This document shows, piece after piece, positions 51,170 through 62,485 of a stretch of 64,000 bases of DNA. The notes below the pieces were generated by a model, which did no database searches, was not told the origin of the DNA, and saw only the letters and a list, made by a program, of their open reading frames with translations. This DNA comes from Begonia masoniana (taxonomy: Eukaryota; Streptophyta; Magnoliopsida; Cucurbitales; Begoniaceae), in contig CM039516.1 of NCBI GenBank assembly GCA_022432975.1, positions 36,029,599 to 36,093,598 on the forward strand. Reading direction: 5' to 3'. The position numbers and the translations under genes are program-made. Within the stretch, counting starts at the first letter, position 1. The number at the start of each line of letters is the position of its first letter.

Positions 51170-53044
51170 CTAGTTGCTGATGGAGATACTTGGTCTAGAG
51201 TGGTTGTTCCTTTCCTTGTTCTTGTTCTCGTTCTCGTTGGCTGGATGGTAGGACTTCAAGTTGCTGACGGGGATCATTGAATGGATTTGGAGCCATGATG
51301 GAAGATTAACTCTGTAAGATGTTCTCCCGACCTTCTCGATGACTTCAATAGGGCCTTCATGCTTTTTGGTAAGTCGCTTGTCTTTCTTACCCCTCAAGCA
51401 AGGCTGTTCAGGTCACAACTTAACCAGTACTAAGTCACCAGCCTTAAACTCCATTGGCTGCTGTTCCTTAGCTACCTACTTCTTCATATGCTTAGAGGTC
51501 TGCTTCAGGTAAGCACGAGCTATCTCTGTATTGTGCTTCCATTCCTTAGGAAAGTTGTAAGCTTTCGGACTCTTTCCAGAATATTGTTGCTCTAAGCTGT
51601 ATGGCATGCTTGGTTGTCTCCCACAAACTGCTTCAAACGGGCTCAGTCCTGTTGAAGAGCTCTTTTGACAGTTAGAACAAGATTGTGCAACATTACGTAG
51701 ACTCTGCCAACTCTCCAGTTCTGCTACTTCTGTCATAACTGTTATATACGGGGCCTTTGCAGGAGGTTTAGATCTTTGACTCAATTCAACTTGATGATCG
51801 ATGTCTCTTCGTGGAGGTAATGTCTTGGGTAAGTAACTAGGCATGGTACTCCTGAACTCCTTCAAGACTTTTGAGAGCTCATGGCGTATTCTTTTCTCCT
51901 TTTTTCTTGTTTCCCACGGAGCAATCATACAGGTTGGATCGTTTTGTTTCTGCCCTTCCTTGAATTGCATTGCAGCAATCATCTTCATGTTGATAGCACT
52001 TGGTTGTTTAAGAATCACAGGAACAACAGTTGGGTTGTTACTTGTGATTATTAAACATTTTGTGGAGGGTATTGGGATGGCTCTATGTTCTATCAGGAAC
52101 TCCATCCCCAAGATCGTATCAAAGTCATCCATCCGTGCTATGACGAAAACAATGAGTCCCGTCCATGAGCCGAGTCTCAACTGGACTCTCCTTACAATCC
52201 CAAGTACTGGCATCGCTTTTGCATTTACTGTTTTCATCCTACCATCATTCTTTTCAAGCTTCAAATTAAGACGGCGAGCTTCCTTCTCTGTAATGAAGTT
52301 ATGAGTGGCTCCCGAGTCTATCATCGTACTTGTAGCAGATCTATTGTTGATGGATGACTCGACATACACGAGGCCTTTACCTGGGTTTTTCTTAAGCTCT
52401 TCCATCTGCTGTTGTATAGCTGACAAGAAAGTCATAGCCCCAACTTCAGCAAGCTCGGTGGATTTTTCTTCAGCAACTTCCTTAGCTGAGTTGTCATCCT
52501 GAATCGAAGCTTGTAAAGCAGTTAAGGCCAATCTATGCGGACACTCGGCTACTCGATGGGGTCCCTTGCACAGAAAACATGACACAGGCCTATTTGTTTG
52601 TCGTTGGTTGTTAGCATTTCTTGCTGCTTCATAACCTTCTCTTGGGACAAACGGCTTCTTTTCATCAGTTCCTGTGTTCGGTTTCTGAAACTTGTGGGCG
52701 GTTGGGCTACTTGGAGTGTCCTTCTCTAGCTCAGGGTTCTCAGTGTTATAATCGAACAATCGCTCTACGGTAGCAAGTGCACTTGACAGACTTTGCACCC
52801 TTTGTTCATATAATCTGGTCCTGGCCCACGGTTTAAGACCTTCGATGAAAGTAAAGATCTTATCTTTTTTCGACATATCTCTAATATTCAGCATGAGTCC
52901 CGAGAATTGTTTGACATATTCACTGATGCTTGCAGTCTGCTTCAGTTCTCGAAGTAATCGGCGGGCGTCGCGCCAGTGCGCGCCTTTCCCCGACCTACGC
53001 GCCTCCTCCTGGGCCACTAGCGAGCCACCTTGACCATTTTCCAT
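51170..53044 (-). pseudogene. Second chromovirus: gag-protease fused in frame to the integrase tail
   Basis: From 53044 leftward. Gag has ISEYVKQFSGLMLNIRDM and GLKPWARTRLYEQRV. A zinc knuckle CFLCKGPHRVAEC lacks the usual Gly-His pair spacing. Protease has STMIDSGATHNFI and DTILGMEFLIEH. The start of the RT region has PPRRDIDHQVEL, and the frame then passes straight into an integrase C-terminal part (TGLSPFEAVCGRQPSMPYSL, NFPKEWKHNTEIARAYL). About 1.5 kb expected for RT, RNase H and the integrase core is missing near 51740, yet the frame stays open for 522 codons. TAG (51478-51476) and TGA (about 51418) follow, then KDKRLTKKHEGPIEVIEKVG and IPVSNLKSYHP. The N-terminal 25 or so codons are GC-rich sequence foreign to gag. 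Confidence 0.8.
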
Positions 53045-53960
53045 TTTTTCTCAATTTTCTTCACTTCTCACACCTCCAATTCACCTAAAACCTACTCAAA
53101 CCTTTTTCCAACATTTTTCACTTCTCGACATGTGAAAATTCCCGAAACCCGACTATAAAACGTTAGCAAAAACGTGAAAATGGATGAAAACGAACATCGT
53201 TTCTTTTATGAAAAATCGAGCAGCATAACGGTTAAATTTTCAAAAACCAAAACCCTGAAAACAAACATTTTATACAACAAACTCCCAAAACAAATATCCA
53301 AAAAGGTTATAAATTCACCATCATTTACACAACCGAAATCCCAACGAAACTACCACACCTCCCAGCCACTCCATGGTCAAGACGCCCCAACAACTGCCCG
53401 CACCGGCATGCCACGTGTGTCGCCGAATGCATCCTAGTCCTGGCCTCCCTCAAAAAGCCCACCTAAGATCTCGTCGTCACCTACACCATAGAACACAAAA
53501 CGTAAACTTAATGCTTAGCAAGTAGGGAACAATGAATGTAAAAACACAATGCACACTTAACCCCTAACACATGCAGTTTCAACTCGCTCTGTTGTTCTTA
53601 TTTCGTTTCCACTTCATTAATCTTTCACTTTTCACATCGATCATAGAACCCTCTCGAGGTGCTACACTAGCACTACTCTCCGACGAAACATTCATACTCT
53701 CGACACATTATATATCTTCAGCAATGTATCTCTCATAGAGACCATCTTGAGGTGCTACACTAGCACTACTCCCTGACGAGGTGACTCTACTAGAAACCAC
53801 GTTGCAATCTCTTCTTATCTTTTTACGTTTCAAGCTCACACATCAAAACCATGCTCAAAACTCATTTTTCTTAGTTCGAAAACAATGATGCATGTCAATA
53901 CAATGCTCAAACACAAAACAATCAAACAACCAAACAATAAACCTTACCGTTCCATGGTGT

Positions 53961-54110
53961 AGACCCGAAGGCAAACACACATACTCCACTACTTACCTGG
54001 ATTCTCTGTAACTTATTCACTTTGGCCGCGTCAGTAGACCCGAAGGCAAACACACATACTCCACTACTTACCTGGATTCTCTGTAACTTATTCACTTTGG
54101 CCGCGTCAAA
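53961..54110. repeat. Exact tandem duplication, 2 x 75 bp
   Basis: Units start AGACCCGAAGGCAAAC at 53961 and 54036 with no difference I could see. A recent duplication inside the LTR fragment. Confidence 0.9.
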
Positions 54111-54629
54111 TGCTCAACTTGATAACCTAGCATAAACATGAAATTCACTTAGGCATCATAAATCAATTCTAAATGATATTTAATCTAACTCTAACTATAA
54201 ACAACTAACTTAAAACAATTTAAACTCAAATCCCAAATCTCTCTCATTTTTAGTGTCCAAACTTCAATCGGCCATAACTTGTAATATCCGGCTCGTACGG
54301 ATTATTGAGGATATTATTATTATATTATTGGATGGCATTTTTGTAAATATGTCAAATCAGGTCCGTTTTACGAAAAGAAAGCGTCATGACGATCTTAACA
54401 ATTAATAGGAATTTTAAAGAATTTAGGGAATTTTCGAATAATATCGATATATTCCGAGTAAATACGCTTTTCGTAATATAAAGGAAGTTTTAATAAAAAT
54501 AGTAAACGAGGTCCGTTTTGCGACGGATAGTTTGTTGGGACCCAGATAATAAGTTGGATTTATTGGCGAAATAAGAAATTTGAAAGGGGTTGAAAACACG
54601 AGATGTAGTGATGTTTAATAAAATAGATG

Positions 54630-54681
54630 ATTATTATTATTATATTATTATTATATTATTATTATTATTATTATTATTAAA

Positions 54682-54709
<28 letters not shown>
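54630..54709. repeat. (ATT)n microsatellite and poly-A run
   Basis: About 15 ATT units, partly interrupted, followed by about 26 A bases, inside the solo LTR upstream of its GC-rich leader. Confidence 0.9.
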
Positions 54710-54717
<8 letters not shown>

Positions 54718-54725
54718 CAAAACAA

Positions 54726-54754
54726 AACAACAGAATGCTTAGCATTCTGTTGTT
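54726..54754. repeat. Perfect inverted repeat, 14-bp arms
   Basis: AACAACAGAATGCT at 54726-54739 and its exact complement at 54741-54754, separated by one T. It can form a tight hairpin just before the GC-rich leader of the LTR. Confidence 0.92.
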
Positions 54755-55918
54755 CTTCGAATACCCGACGCCGAGAGAGACGAAGAGGAGGCGACGATCG
54801 ACGAGCGCGACGATCACCGGCGATTCCGACCCTCTCCGACCAGACGCCGGCGACGAAGAGATTCCGGCCCCCTCCGCGCGCGAACCGCCTGGTATGGTTC
54901 GGTTTCCACTCTATTTCCGGTTCTGTCGTGGCCGACGGTGATGAGCCGGATTTGGCTCCGATCACCGGCCGATTTTGAGAGTTCTCGGCATGGGTTTGCC
55001 GACCCTTGGACCACCAATGGTCGCCGAGTTGTGAGGTGCCCGAATTGGGCGAAAAACAGCAAGCTCCGATTTAGGGCACTCCGGTTTTGGTGAGTGTAGC
55101 TTCGATTTTAGGTTAGATTATTCTAATTGAGGCTAATTATGGTCGATTGGTGAAGAAATTGATGAGAATTGATGAAAAACCGAAAATGGTGAAATTCCCG
55201 GTTTAGGGCAGATTCGGGTTTTGCTGCAATTGACCTAGCTACGGTCGATTGTTTTAAAATTCCTTTTGGCAGGTTAAAATAGGTTATTAGGGGAGCGCGT
55301 GGCCGCTGGAATCGTTCGATTCCGATAACCGACGCGAAAGTTACGCGCGTTCGAAGTTTCGGGTCGGTTTTTACCGAACCCAAATTAGGGTCCGAAATTG
55401 ATAGGTTTATGGTAATTATCGATATAAAGGACGTATTGAACGTTATTGGACGGAGTTAGAGTGAATTGCGAGAAATGTTAAATTTGTGAATTTTCGGGTT
55501 TTTAGGAAAACTCGTTAATTGTGATTTTAAACTATCGAGCGTTAATCGTTGTTTAAATACTTTGATTAGTTAGGTTAATATTTTAGGAAAATTCCTTAAT
55601 TAAGGTTTTTGTTAAATTTGGACGTTTAGAAGTTTAAACTCGTTTTAACGATAAACGTTGTAAATTGTTTAGGTGAACAGTGCTCGTGGACGGAGTTTGA
55701 GCTGCAACGGACACGAGGTAAGTTCTCGTGATCTTCTCTGGCCGATTGGCCTACACCGTACGTCGAATGTCGTGTCGAGGAATTTTGGAGACGCACTTGT
55801 TTTATATTGCTTTGGTTGGGTAGCTAGGTTTATTTGTTTTATAGATTATGTTTTACAGTCTTTGATGGTATACAGTATTGTTTGTTTACTTTAAGATATG
55901 AATTGTTCATGCATCATG

Positions 55919-58900
55919 GTTAACGAAAAGAGAAATGAAAAAGTAAATGAAAAGGTTAACGAAAAGGCTAACGAAAAGGATAACGAAAAGGTAAACGAAA
56001 AGATTAACGAAAAGGTTAACGAAAAGGTGAACGAAAAGGTAAACGAAAAGGTGAACGAAAAGGTGAACGAAAAGGTAACGAAAAGGTTAACGAAAAGGAT
56101 AACGAAAAGGTAACGAAAAGGTAACGAAAAGGTAACGAAAAGGTTAACGAAAAGGTAACGAAAAGGTGAACGAAAAGGTAAACGAAAAGGTAAACGAAAA
56201 GGTGAACGAAAAGGTTAACGAAAAGGTTAACGAAAAGGTAACGAAAAGGTAAACGAAAAGGTAAACGAAAAGGTGAACGAAAAGGTTAACGAAAAGGTTA
56301 ACGAAAAGGTAAACGAAAAGGTTAACGAAAAGGTAAACGAAAAGATAACGAAAAGGTTAAAGAAAAGGTAATTGAAAAGTTTAACGAAAAGGTTAACGAA
56401 AAGGATAACGAAAAGGATAACGAAAAGGTAAACGAAAAGGTTAACGAAAAGGTTAACGAAAAGGTAAACGAAAAGGTAAACGAAAAGGTAAACGAAAAGG
56501 TAAACGAAAAGGTTAACGAAAAGGATAACGAAAAGGTAAACGAAAAGGTAAACGAAAAGGTAACGAAAAGGTAAACGAAAAGGTGAACGAAAAGGTTAAC
56601 GAAAAGGTAACGAAAAGGTAACGAAAAGGTAACGAAAAGGTTAACGAAAAGGATAACGAAAAGGTAACGAAAAGGTTAACGAAAAGGTTAACGAAAAGGT
56701 TAACGAAAAGGTTAACGAAAAGGTGAACGAAAAGGTTAACGAAAAGGTGAACGAAAAGGTAAACGAAAAGGTGAACGAAAAGGTTAACGAAAAGGTGAAC
56801 GAAAAGGTGAACGAAAAGGTTAACGAAAAGGTGAACGAAAAGGTTAACGAAAAGGTGAACGAAAAGGTTAACGAAAAGGTTAACGAAAAGGTGAACGAAA
56901 AGGTGAACGAAAAGGTTAACGAAAAGGTAAACGAAAAGGTAAACGAAAAGGTGAACGAAAAGGTTAACGAAAAGGTTAACGAAAAGGTTAACGAAAAGGT
57001 TAACGAAAAGGTGAACGAAAAGGTTAACGAAAAGGATAACGAAAAGGTAACGAAAAGGTTAACGAAAAGGTTAACGAAAAGGTTAACGAAAAGGCTAACG
57101 AAAAGGATAACGAAAAGGTAAACGAAAAGGTAAACGAAAAGGTTAACGAAAAGGTTAACGAAAAGGTGAACGAAAAGGTAACGAAAAGGTTAACGAAAAG
57201 GTTAACGAAAAGGTTAACGAAAAGGTTAACGAAAAGGTAAACGAAAAGGTTAACGAAAAGGTGAACGAAAAGGTTAACGAAAAGGTGAACGAAAAGGTTA
57301 ACGAAAAGGTGAACGAAAAGGTTAACGAAAAGGTGAACGAAAAGGTAAACGAAAAGGTTAACGAAAAGGTTAACGAAAAGGTTAACGAAAAGGTGAACGA
57401 AAAGGTTAACGAAAAGGTGAACGAAAAGGTTAACGAAAAGGTTAACGAAAAGGTGAACGAAAAGGTTAACGAAAAGGTTAACGAAAAGGTGAACGAAAAG
57501 GTTAACGAAAAGGTTAACGAAAAGGTTAACGAAAAGGTTAACGAAAAGGTTAACGAAAAGGTTAACGAAAAGGTTAACGAAAAGGTTAACGAAAAGGTTA
57601 ACGAAAAGGTTAACGAAAAGGTTAACGAAAAGGTAAACGAAAAGGTTAACGAAAAGGTGAACGAAAAGGTGAACGAAAAGGTAAACGAAAAGGTAAACGA
57701 AAAGGTAAACGAAAAGGTTAACGAAAAGGTAAACGAAAAGGTGAACGAAAAGGTAACGAAAAGGTTAACGAAAAGGATAACGAAAAGGATAACGAAAAGG
57801 TAAACGAAAAGGTAAACGAAAAGGTAAACGAAAAGGTAACGAAAAGGTAACGAAAAGGTTAACGAAAAGGCTAACGAAAAGGATAACGAAAAGGTAAACG
57901 AAAAGGTAAACGAAAAGGTGAACGAAAAGGTAAACGAAAAGGTTAACGAAAAGGTTAACGAAAAGGTTAACGAAAAGGCTAACGAAAAGGATAACGAAAA
58001 GGTAAACGAAAAGGTAAACGAAAAGGTAAACGAAAAGGTAAACGAAAAGGTTAACGAAAAGGTAAACGAAAAGGTAAACGAAAAGGTTAACGAAAAGGAT
58101 AACGAAAAGGTAAACGAAAAGGTGAACGAAAAGGTTAACGAAAAGGTAACGAAAAGGTTAACGAAAAGGCTAACGAAAAGGATAACGAAAAGGTAACGAA
58201 AAGGTAAACGAAAAGGTAAACGAAAAGGTGAACGAAAAGGTTAACGAAAAGGTGAACGAAAAGGTTAACGAAAAGGTAAACGAAAAGGTTAACGAAAAGG
58301 TGAACGAAAAGGTAAACGAAAAGGTGAACGAAAAGGTGAACGAAAAGGTTAACGAAAAGGCTAACGAAAAGGATAACGAAAAGGTAAACGAAAAGGTGAA
58401 CGAAAAGGTTAACGAAAAGGTGAACGAAAAGGTTAACGAAAAGGTTAACGAAAAGGTTAACGAAAAGGTTAACGAAAAGGTTAACGAAAAGGTTAACGAA
58501 AAGGTTAACGAAAAGGTTAACGAAAAGGTGAACGAAAAGGTTAACGAAAAGGTTAACGAAAAGGTAACGAAAAGGTAACGAAAAGGTTAACGAAAAGGTT
58601 AACGAAAAGGTTAACGAAAAGGTTAACGAAAAGGTGAACGAAAAGGTAACGAAAAGGTTAACGAAAAGGTTAACGAAAAGGTTAACGAAAAGGTTAACGA
58701 AAAGGTTAACGAAAAGGTTAACGAAAAGGTGAACGAAAAGGTTAACGAAAAGGTAAACGAAAAGGTGAACGAAAAGGTTAACGAAAAGGTAAACGAAAAG
58801 GTAAACGAAAAGGTAACGAAAAGGTTAACGAAAAGGTGAACGAAAAGGTTAACGAAAAGGTAACGAAAAGGTTAACGAAAAGGTTAACGAAAAGGTGAAC

Positions 58901-59069
58901 GAAAAGGTTAACGAAAAGGTAACGAAAAGGTTAACGAAAAGGTTAACGAAAAGGTAACGAAAAGGTTAACGAAAAGGATAACGAAAAGGTAACGAAAAGG
59001 TTAACGAAAAGGTTAACGAAAAGGTAAACGAAAAGGTAAACGAAAAGGTGAACGAAAAGGTTAACGAAA
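55919..59069. repeat. Array of about 12-bp units (GTTAACGAAAAG), 3.15 kb
   Basis: Roughly 260-270 units of AACGAAAAGG plus a two-base spacer that is mostly TT, AA or TG, sometimes a single T (11-bp unit), CT or AT. Nearly all variation is in that spacer. A GAAATGAAAAAGTAAATG segment at its left edge looks like the seed. Repetitive NEKV frames arise from the 12-bp period and are not genes. Confidence 0.97.
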
Positions 59070-60018
59070 CCTGTTGTTATAACTGTTTTGGTGATTTGAA
59101 CAGGAGGATATGTTAAACTTTTAACGGAACCACGCAGTTATTTTCTTGAAAACGTGTTTGTTTAAGTAATTGTTTTGTATTTGTTTTTAAAGGTTTTATT
59201 CAATTGATTTTAAATTGTTTTCAAATTGTTTTCCGCATAAATGCTAAGGATAAAGGAAAATGAAAAATTTGTACGGTAAAATAAGGGTAAATAAGGGTAC
59301 AGTATTAGGGTCGTGACATAACTTACTCGTTTTTCATCGGATTTCAACGATCTAACCCATTCTGTAAACCTCTACATGTCTATTATCCATAAAACAACAT
59401 GGCCGATCGAATTCTGCACCCAAACAGAATCGGCTAACATTGATAAAAAAAATTGGTTTTTCACCAACTTCCACCAATTCTCTAATCTAACAACCTAAAC
59501 AACCTAAACCAACCTATCCTAAGTTTAAACCACCAAAAATAGGAAGAAAACCAGCAAAGGAAACCAAAAATTTGGAGCTTCCACCATTAGGGTTTCCAAC
59601 TCCTCTAAAACCCCCCACCAAATTTACTAAAAACACTATCAATCTACCCTACTATGCATGCAATACAAAACCGATTTAAAAACTCACCTTAATCCTTGCA
59701 AAAATTGAAGGAGAAACCATGGAGGTGCTCTCCCATGGCTGCCAACGAGATGGAGAGGGAGGGGAAGAAAAAGAAATTGTCTTTTTAACCTTCAATATTC
59801 ACCTTTTTTAAAACTTAACTTTTCCTATTTTAAAAGTTAACCACCAAACTTTAAAATTTTATAAAGTAACCTCACCTTCCCACTTTTACTTCTCTTCAAA
59901 CGTGGAAGGCATCACCTTCCTTAATTTTCCTTCAATTTTTCTTCTCTCTTATAAATTTCCTGCACTTTAGTTTCCAAATACTCTTACTTTAATTAACTCA
60001 ACAACCTATAACTCTAAC

Positions 60019-60092
60019 CATTCCAATCCTAGTATTTTCTCTCCAAATTTTCAACCATTCCAATCCTAGTGTTTTCTCTCCAAATTTTCACT
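60019..60092. repeat. Short tandem duplication, 2 x about 37 bp
   Basis: The phrase CCATTCCAATCCTAGTnTTT followed by TCTCTCCAAATTTTCA occurs twice in a row with one visible difference, in the right part of the split LTR fragment. Confidence 0.8.
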
Positions 60093-60188
60093 TTCTAACT
60101 TAAGTGCTTCAAGGATGTGTGTTAGGTTTCCGCAATATAATCTAATCTAAGGGCAACTCACGCTTAGGAAAAAATCCCGGGTGTTACA

Positions 60189-60372
60189 ATTCAACTCAAA
60201 GCAAACAATATTGTACTGGGAGAACTGGAGAATCTACAAATGGTATCCAAGTCCAAGTCCGACCATAAGTGATTGACAGAGATGTCGGACCCCTAAAGGA
60301 GGATGATTGTTGCAGTCCACCCTGTGAAGATAAGGACAATCCAAGATTTTGATGATTGTGAGGGCTTAGCCC
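60189..60372. other. Old repeat flanking the solo LTR
   Basis: Contains AACAATATTGTACTGGGAG, repeated with changes at 62616-62640 as GACAATATTGTACTTGGAG beyond the solo LTR, and ATGGTATCCAAGTCC, which resembles a primer-binding site. Probably remnants of a small LTR element into which the solo LTR inserted. Confidence 0.4.
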
Positions 60373-60377
60373 ATACT

Positions 60378-62480
60378 TGTAGCACCCGATTTCGTTTAAC
60401 CAGTTTACTTTATTAAATTATAGTGAATATTTTAAGGATGAGATTAGGAGGTTTAGTGATTAGGTTAATAAATGAGTGAGTAAAGGCATGGTGGTAATTT
60501 GAGATATTATACTGGATAACGTATTTAATGGAGGGTCCAATGAGATTTAGCCGCCACTGTTCTCTCATTTTTCCTTTCTCGGTATTCAGCTCAAACTTAG
60601 CAGAGCTCCGGGCGATTTTCCCCTCCGACCTTCATTTCTCGGACTAGGTAATTCTTTCCTTTTTGTTTTCTTAAGATCTGAGTGGCTACATAGCAGATGA
60701 GTGCAATGTATGTATCTTGTTAATGCTATGAGTGAGTTGAGTTCGGGTTTAGTGTTGAGCCGAGAATGTATGATGACCAGAGCTTCCAAACTATCTCCTT
60801 AGGTTTCTGAATGATATAGGATAAGGCTAGTGATGATCTAATTGGTATTCTGCTTATGACATTAGGTGAGCAGAACTTCAGTGTAGTTGAAACCGAGCGA
60901 TTTCCAGGAGACCAGGTAAGTAAAGTTCTCTTGTGCCTTCGGGCCTATATCACAAAACATTAGGGTTTGTTTGTTGGAATGTGTTGGTATGTCATGCATC
61001 ATGTTTTAAAAAGTATACGAAAATGAATTTGAATGCATGTTGGCATGGTAAGGATTGAACTTATTGAAATAGCTATGTGAAACAGTTTTACTGTTAAGGG
61101 AAATAATCCGCCCCTTAATGAGACAGTTGATATTTAGATTTTGGGAGATTTGATCCAACTTCCAATTTTACAGGGGGATCTGAACATGTGAATCAGATTT
61201 ACTGTTAAGGGAATTTATCCGCCCCTTAATTAGTCAGTGGATGTTTATACTTTGGGAGAGTTGATCCAACTCCCAATTTCACAGGGGGATCCGAACAGAA
61301 ACGATGAATGAACAACTGAGATGAGAAAGTAGAAATTGCATGTTTAAGAATTCATATTTTAGTATTTCATTTCATTACTGCTTTACTTACTTAGCATTAG
61401 ACTAATAGATGAGTTTTGTGATGTAGGTGTTGAGGAGACTGCAGGTGATTTCCTTGAGTGCACTGATGAATAGATGTGGTAGGAGGAGTACATCCATGTT
61501 TTGGTCTGGTAAACTGATGAGGCGGATTAACTGATGTCTGTAGTTGGAATGGTTTAGTTGACAGTGTTTCAATCTGAGTATGTTAAGTTTTCATGACAGT
61601 AATGGTCTTTAATATTTTGAATACGTTTTGAGATTTTCTGATGATAGTATTCTGTGGAATTTTAAATGTTGGGTTCTTACTGGATTTGAGTAATGCAACG
61701 ATTTGAATTGCTTCAGAATGGTTTCAGCAAAGTGAGTAAATTCCTTTCCATAGTTAGAGTTGTTGTTTTGTTCCCTGTCAGTAGATGAAGTCTATCGGCA
61801 GATGTTGTGTTGTTAATCTGTTCTCTATCGGAAGATGTCCTCAGTGGAAGCCATCGGATGATACAGAATGTAATTTGTCGTTTAGTAACCGGAATATGTA
61901 GCTTGTCTTACCGATGGACGTGTGATAAAGTCGATCGGACGAATGAATCATCCGGCTGACGTCACCGGTGGATGTGTGATAAAGTCGATCGGATGAATGA
62001 GTCATCCGGTTGACGTCACCGATGGATGTAGGAAGTGTTTTGTCGTCTAGTGATTGGTGTATGCAGTTTATTCTATCAGAAGAAGGGAATGAGGAATTTT
62101 GTCGTTTAGTCATCGGAAGAAGGGAATGAGGAATTTTGTCGTTTAGTCATCGGTAGAAGCCTTCTATTTTGTTCTGCTCCTTCCGTTGACTTTATTCATC
62201 GGCAGATGCGTTTGACTTCTGCGACTTCTCAAGTATTTCACGGTTCAAACTTCAGTTCCTATTTGCCGATTGTTTCTTAACATTTCAAACAATGTTTCGT
62301 TGTATTGTTTAACTCCATTGTTGTCCAAATGATTTCCGCTGCAAGCATTTAAATGTTTTGAAGTTTTAGAAAAATATCAAACCCAGACTTTCGAGTGAAA
62401 TTTTAAATTTAGTTCAAACTTTCTTAGTTAGGTTCGAGCTTTGTGTAACGAGTCGGGTTTAGATAACTCGGGGCGTTACA
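60378..62480 (+). mobile_element. Solo LTR, 2.10 kb, Tekay-like family, target duplication ATACT
   Basis: Starts TGTAGCACCCGATTTCG and ends CTCGGGGCGTTACA. ATACT is at 60373-60377 and 62481-62485. In reverse orientation it parallels the Tekay LTRs: CGGGCCTATATCAC (60949), CATGCATCATG (60994), the doubled 97-bp-type module (61085-61295), GATGTAGGTG (61419) and a CATCGG/GACGTCACCG region (61840-62180). It has no long array, so it serves as an unexpanded reference. There is a short duplication of GAAGAAGGGAATGAGGAATT at 62080-62140. Confidence 0.9.
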
Positions 62481-62485
62481 ATACT

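Larger units (their letters stand above)
54280..59318 (+). mobile_element. Solo LTR of 5.04 kb with target duplication TAACT, inflated by a tandem array
   Basis: Starts TGTAATATCCGG and ends TTAGGGTCGTGACA. TAACT lies at 54275-54279 and 59319-59323. The non-repetitive parts (about 1.9 kb) match the reversed LTR at 17078-19697, including GGCCGATTGGCCTACAC (55740), the seed word CATGCATCATGG at 55909 and the final GTACAGTATTAGGGTCG. The rest is a 3.15-kb array. No internal domain is left. Confidence 0.88.
52965..60188 (-). mobile_element. LTR fragment split by a solo LTR
   Basis: Two parts, 52965-54279 and 59324-60188, flank the 54280-59318 LTR with its TAACT duplication. The right end CCCGGGTGTTACA at 60188 is an LTR start in minus orientation. 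The left part carries GTGTAGACCCGAAGGCAAACAC, close to GTGATGTAGGCCCGAGGGCA in the Tekay LTR, and a doubled GAGGTGCTACACTAGCACTACTC block (53655-53780). The other LTR end is missing where it meets the truncated gag. Total length is about 2.2 kb, like the Tekay LTR. Confidence 0.55.

Noticed and set aside
55898..58578. NEKV-repeat proteins
   Set aside because: The 12-bp period gives a four-residue repeat. Frames break wherever 11-bp units occur, which a real gene would not tolerate.
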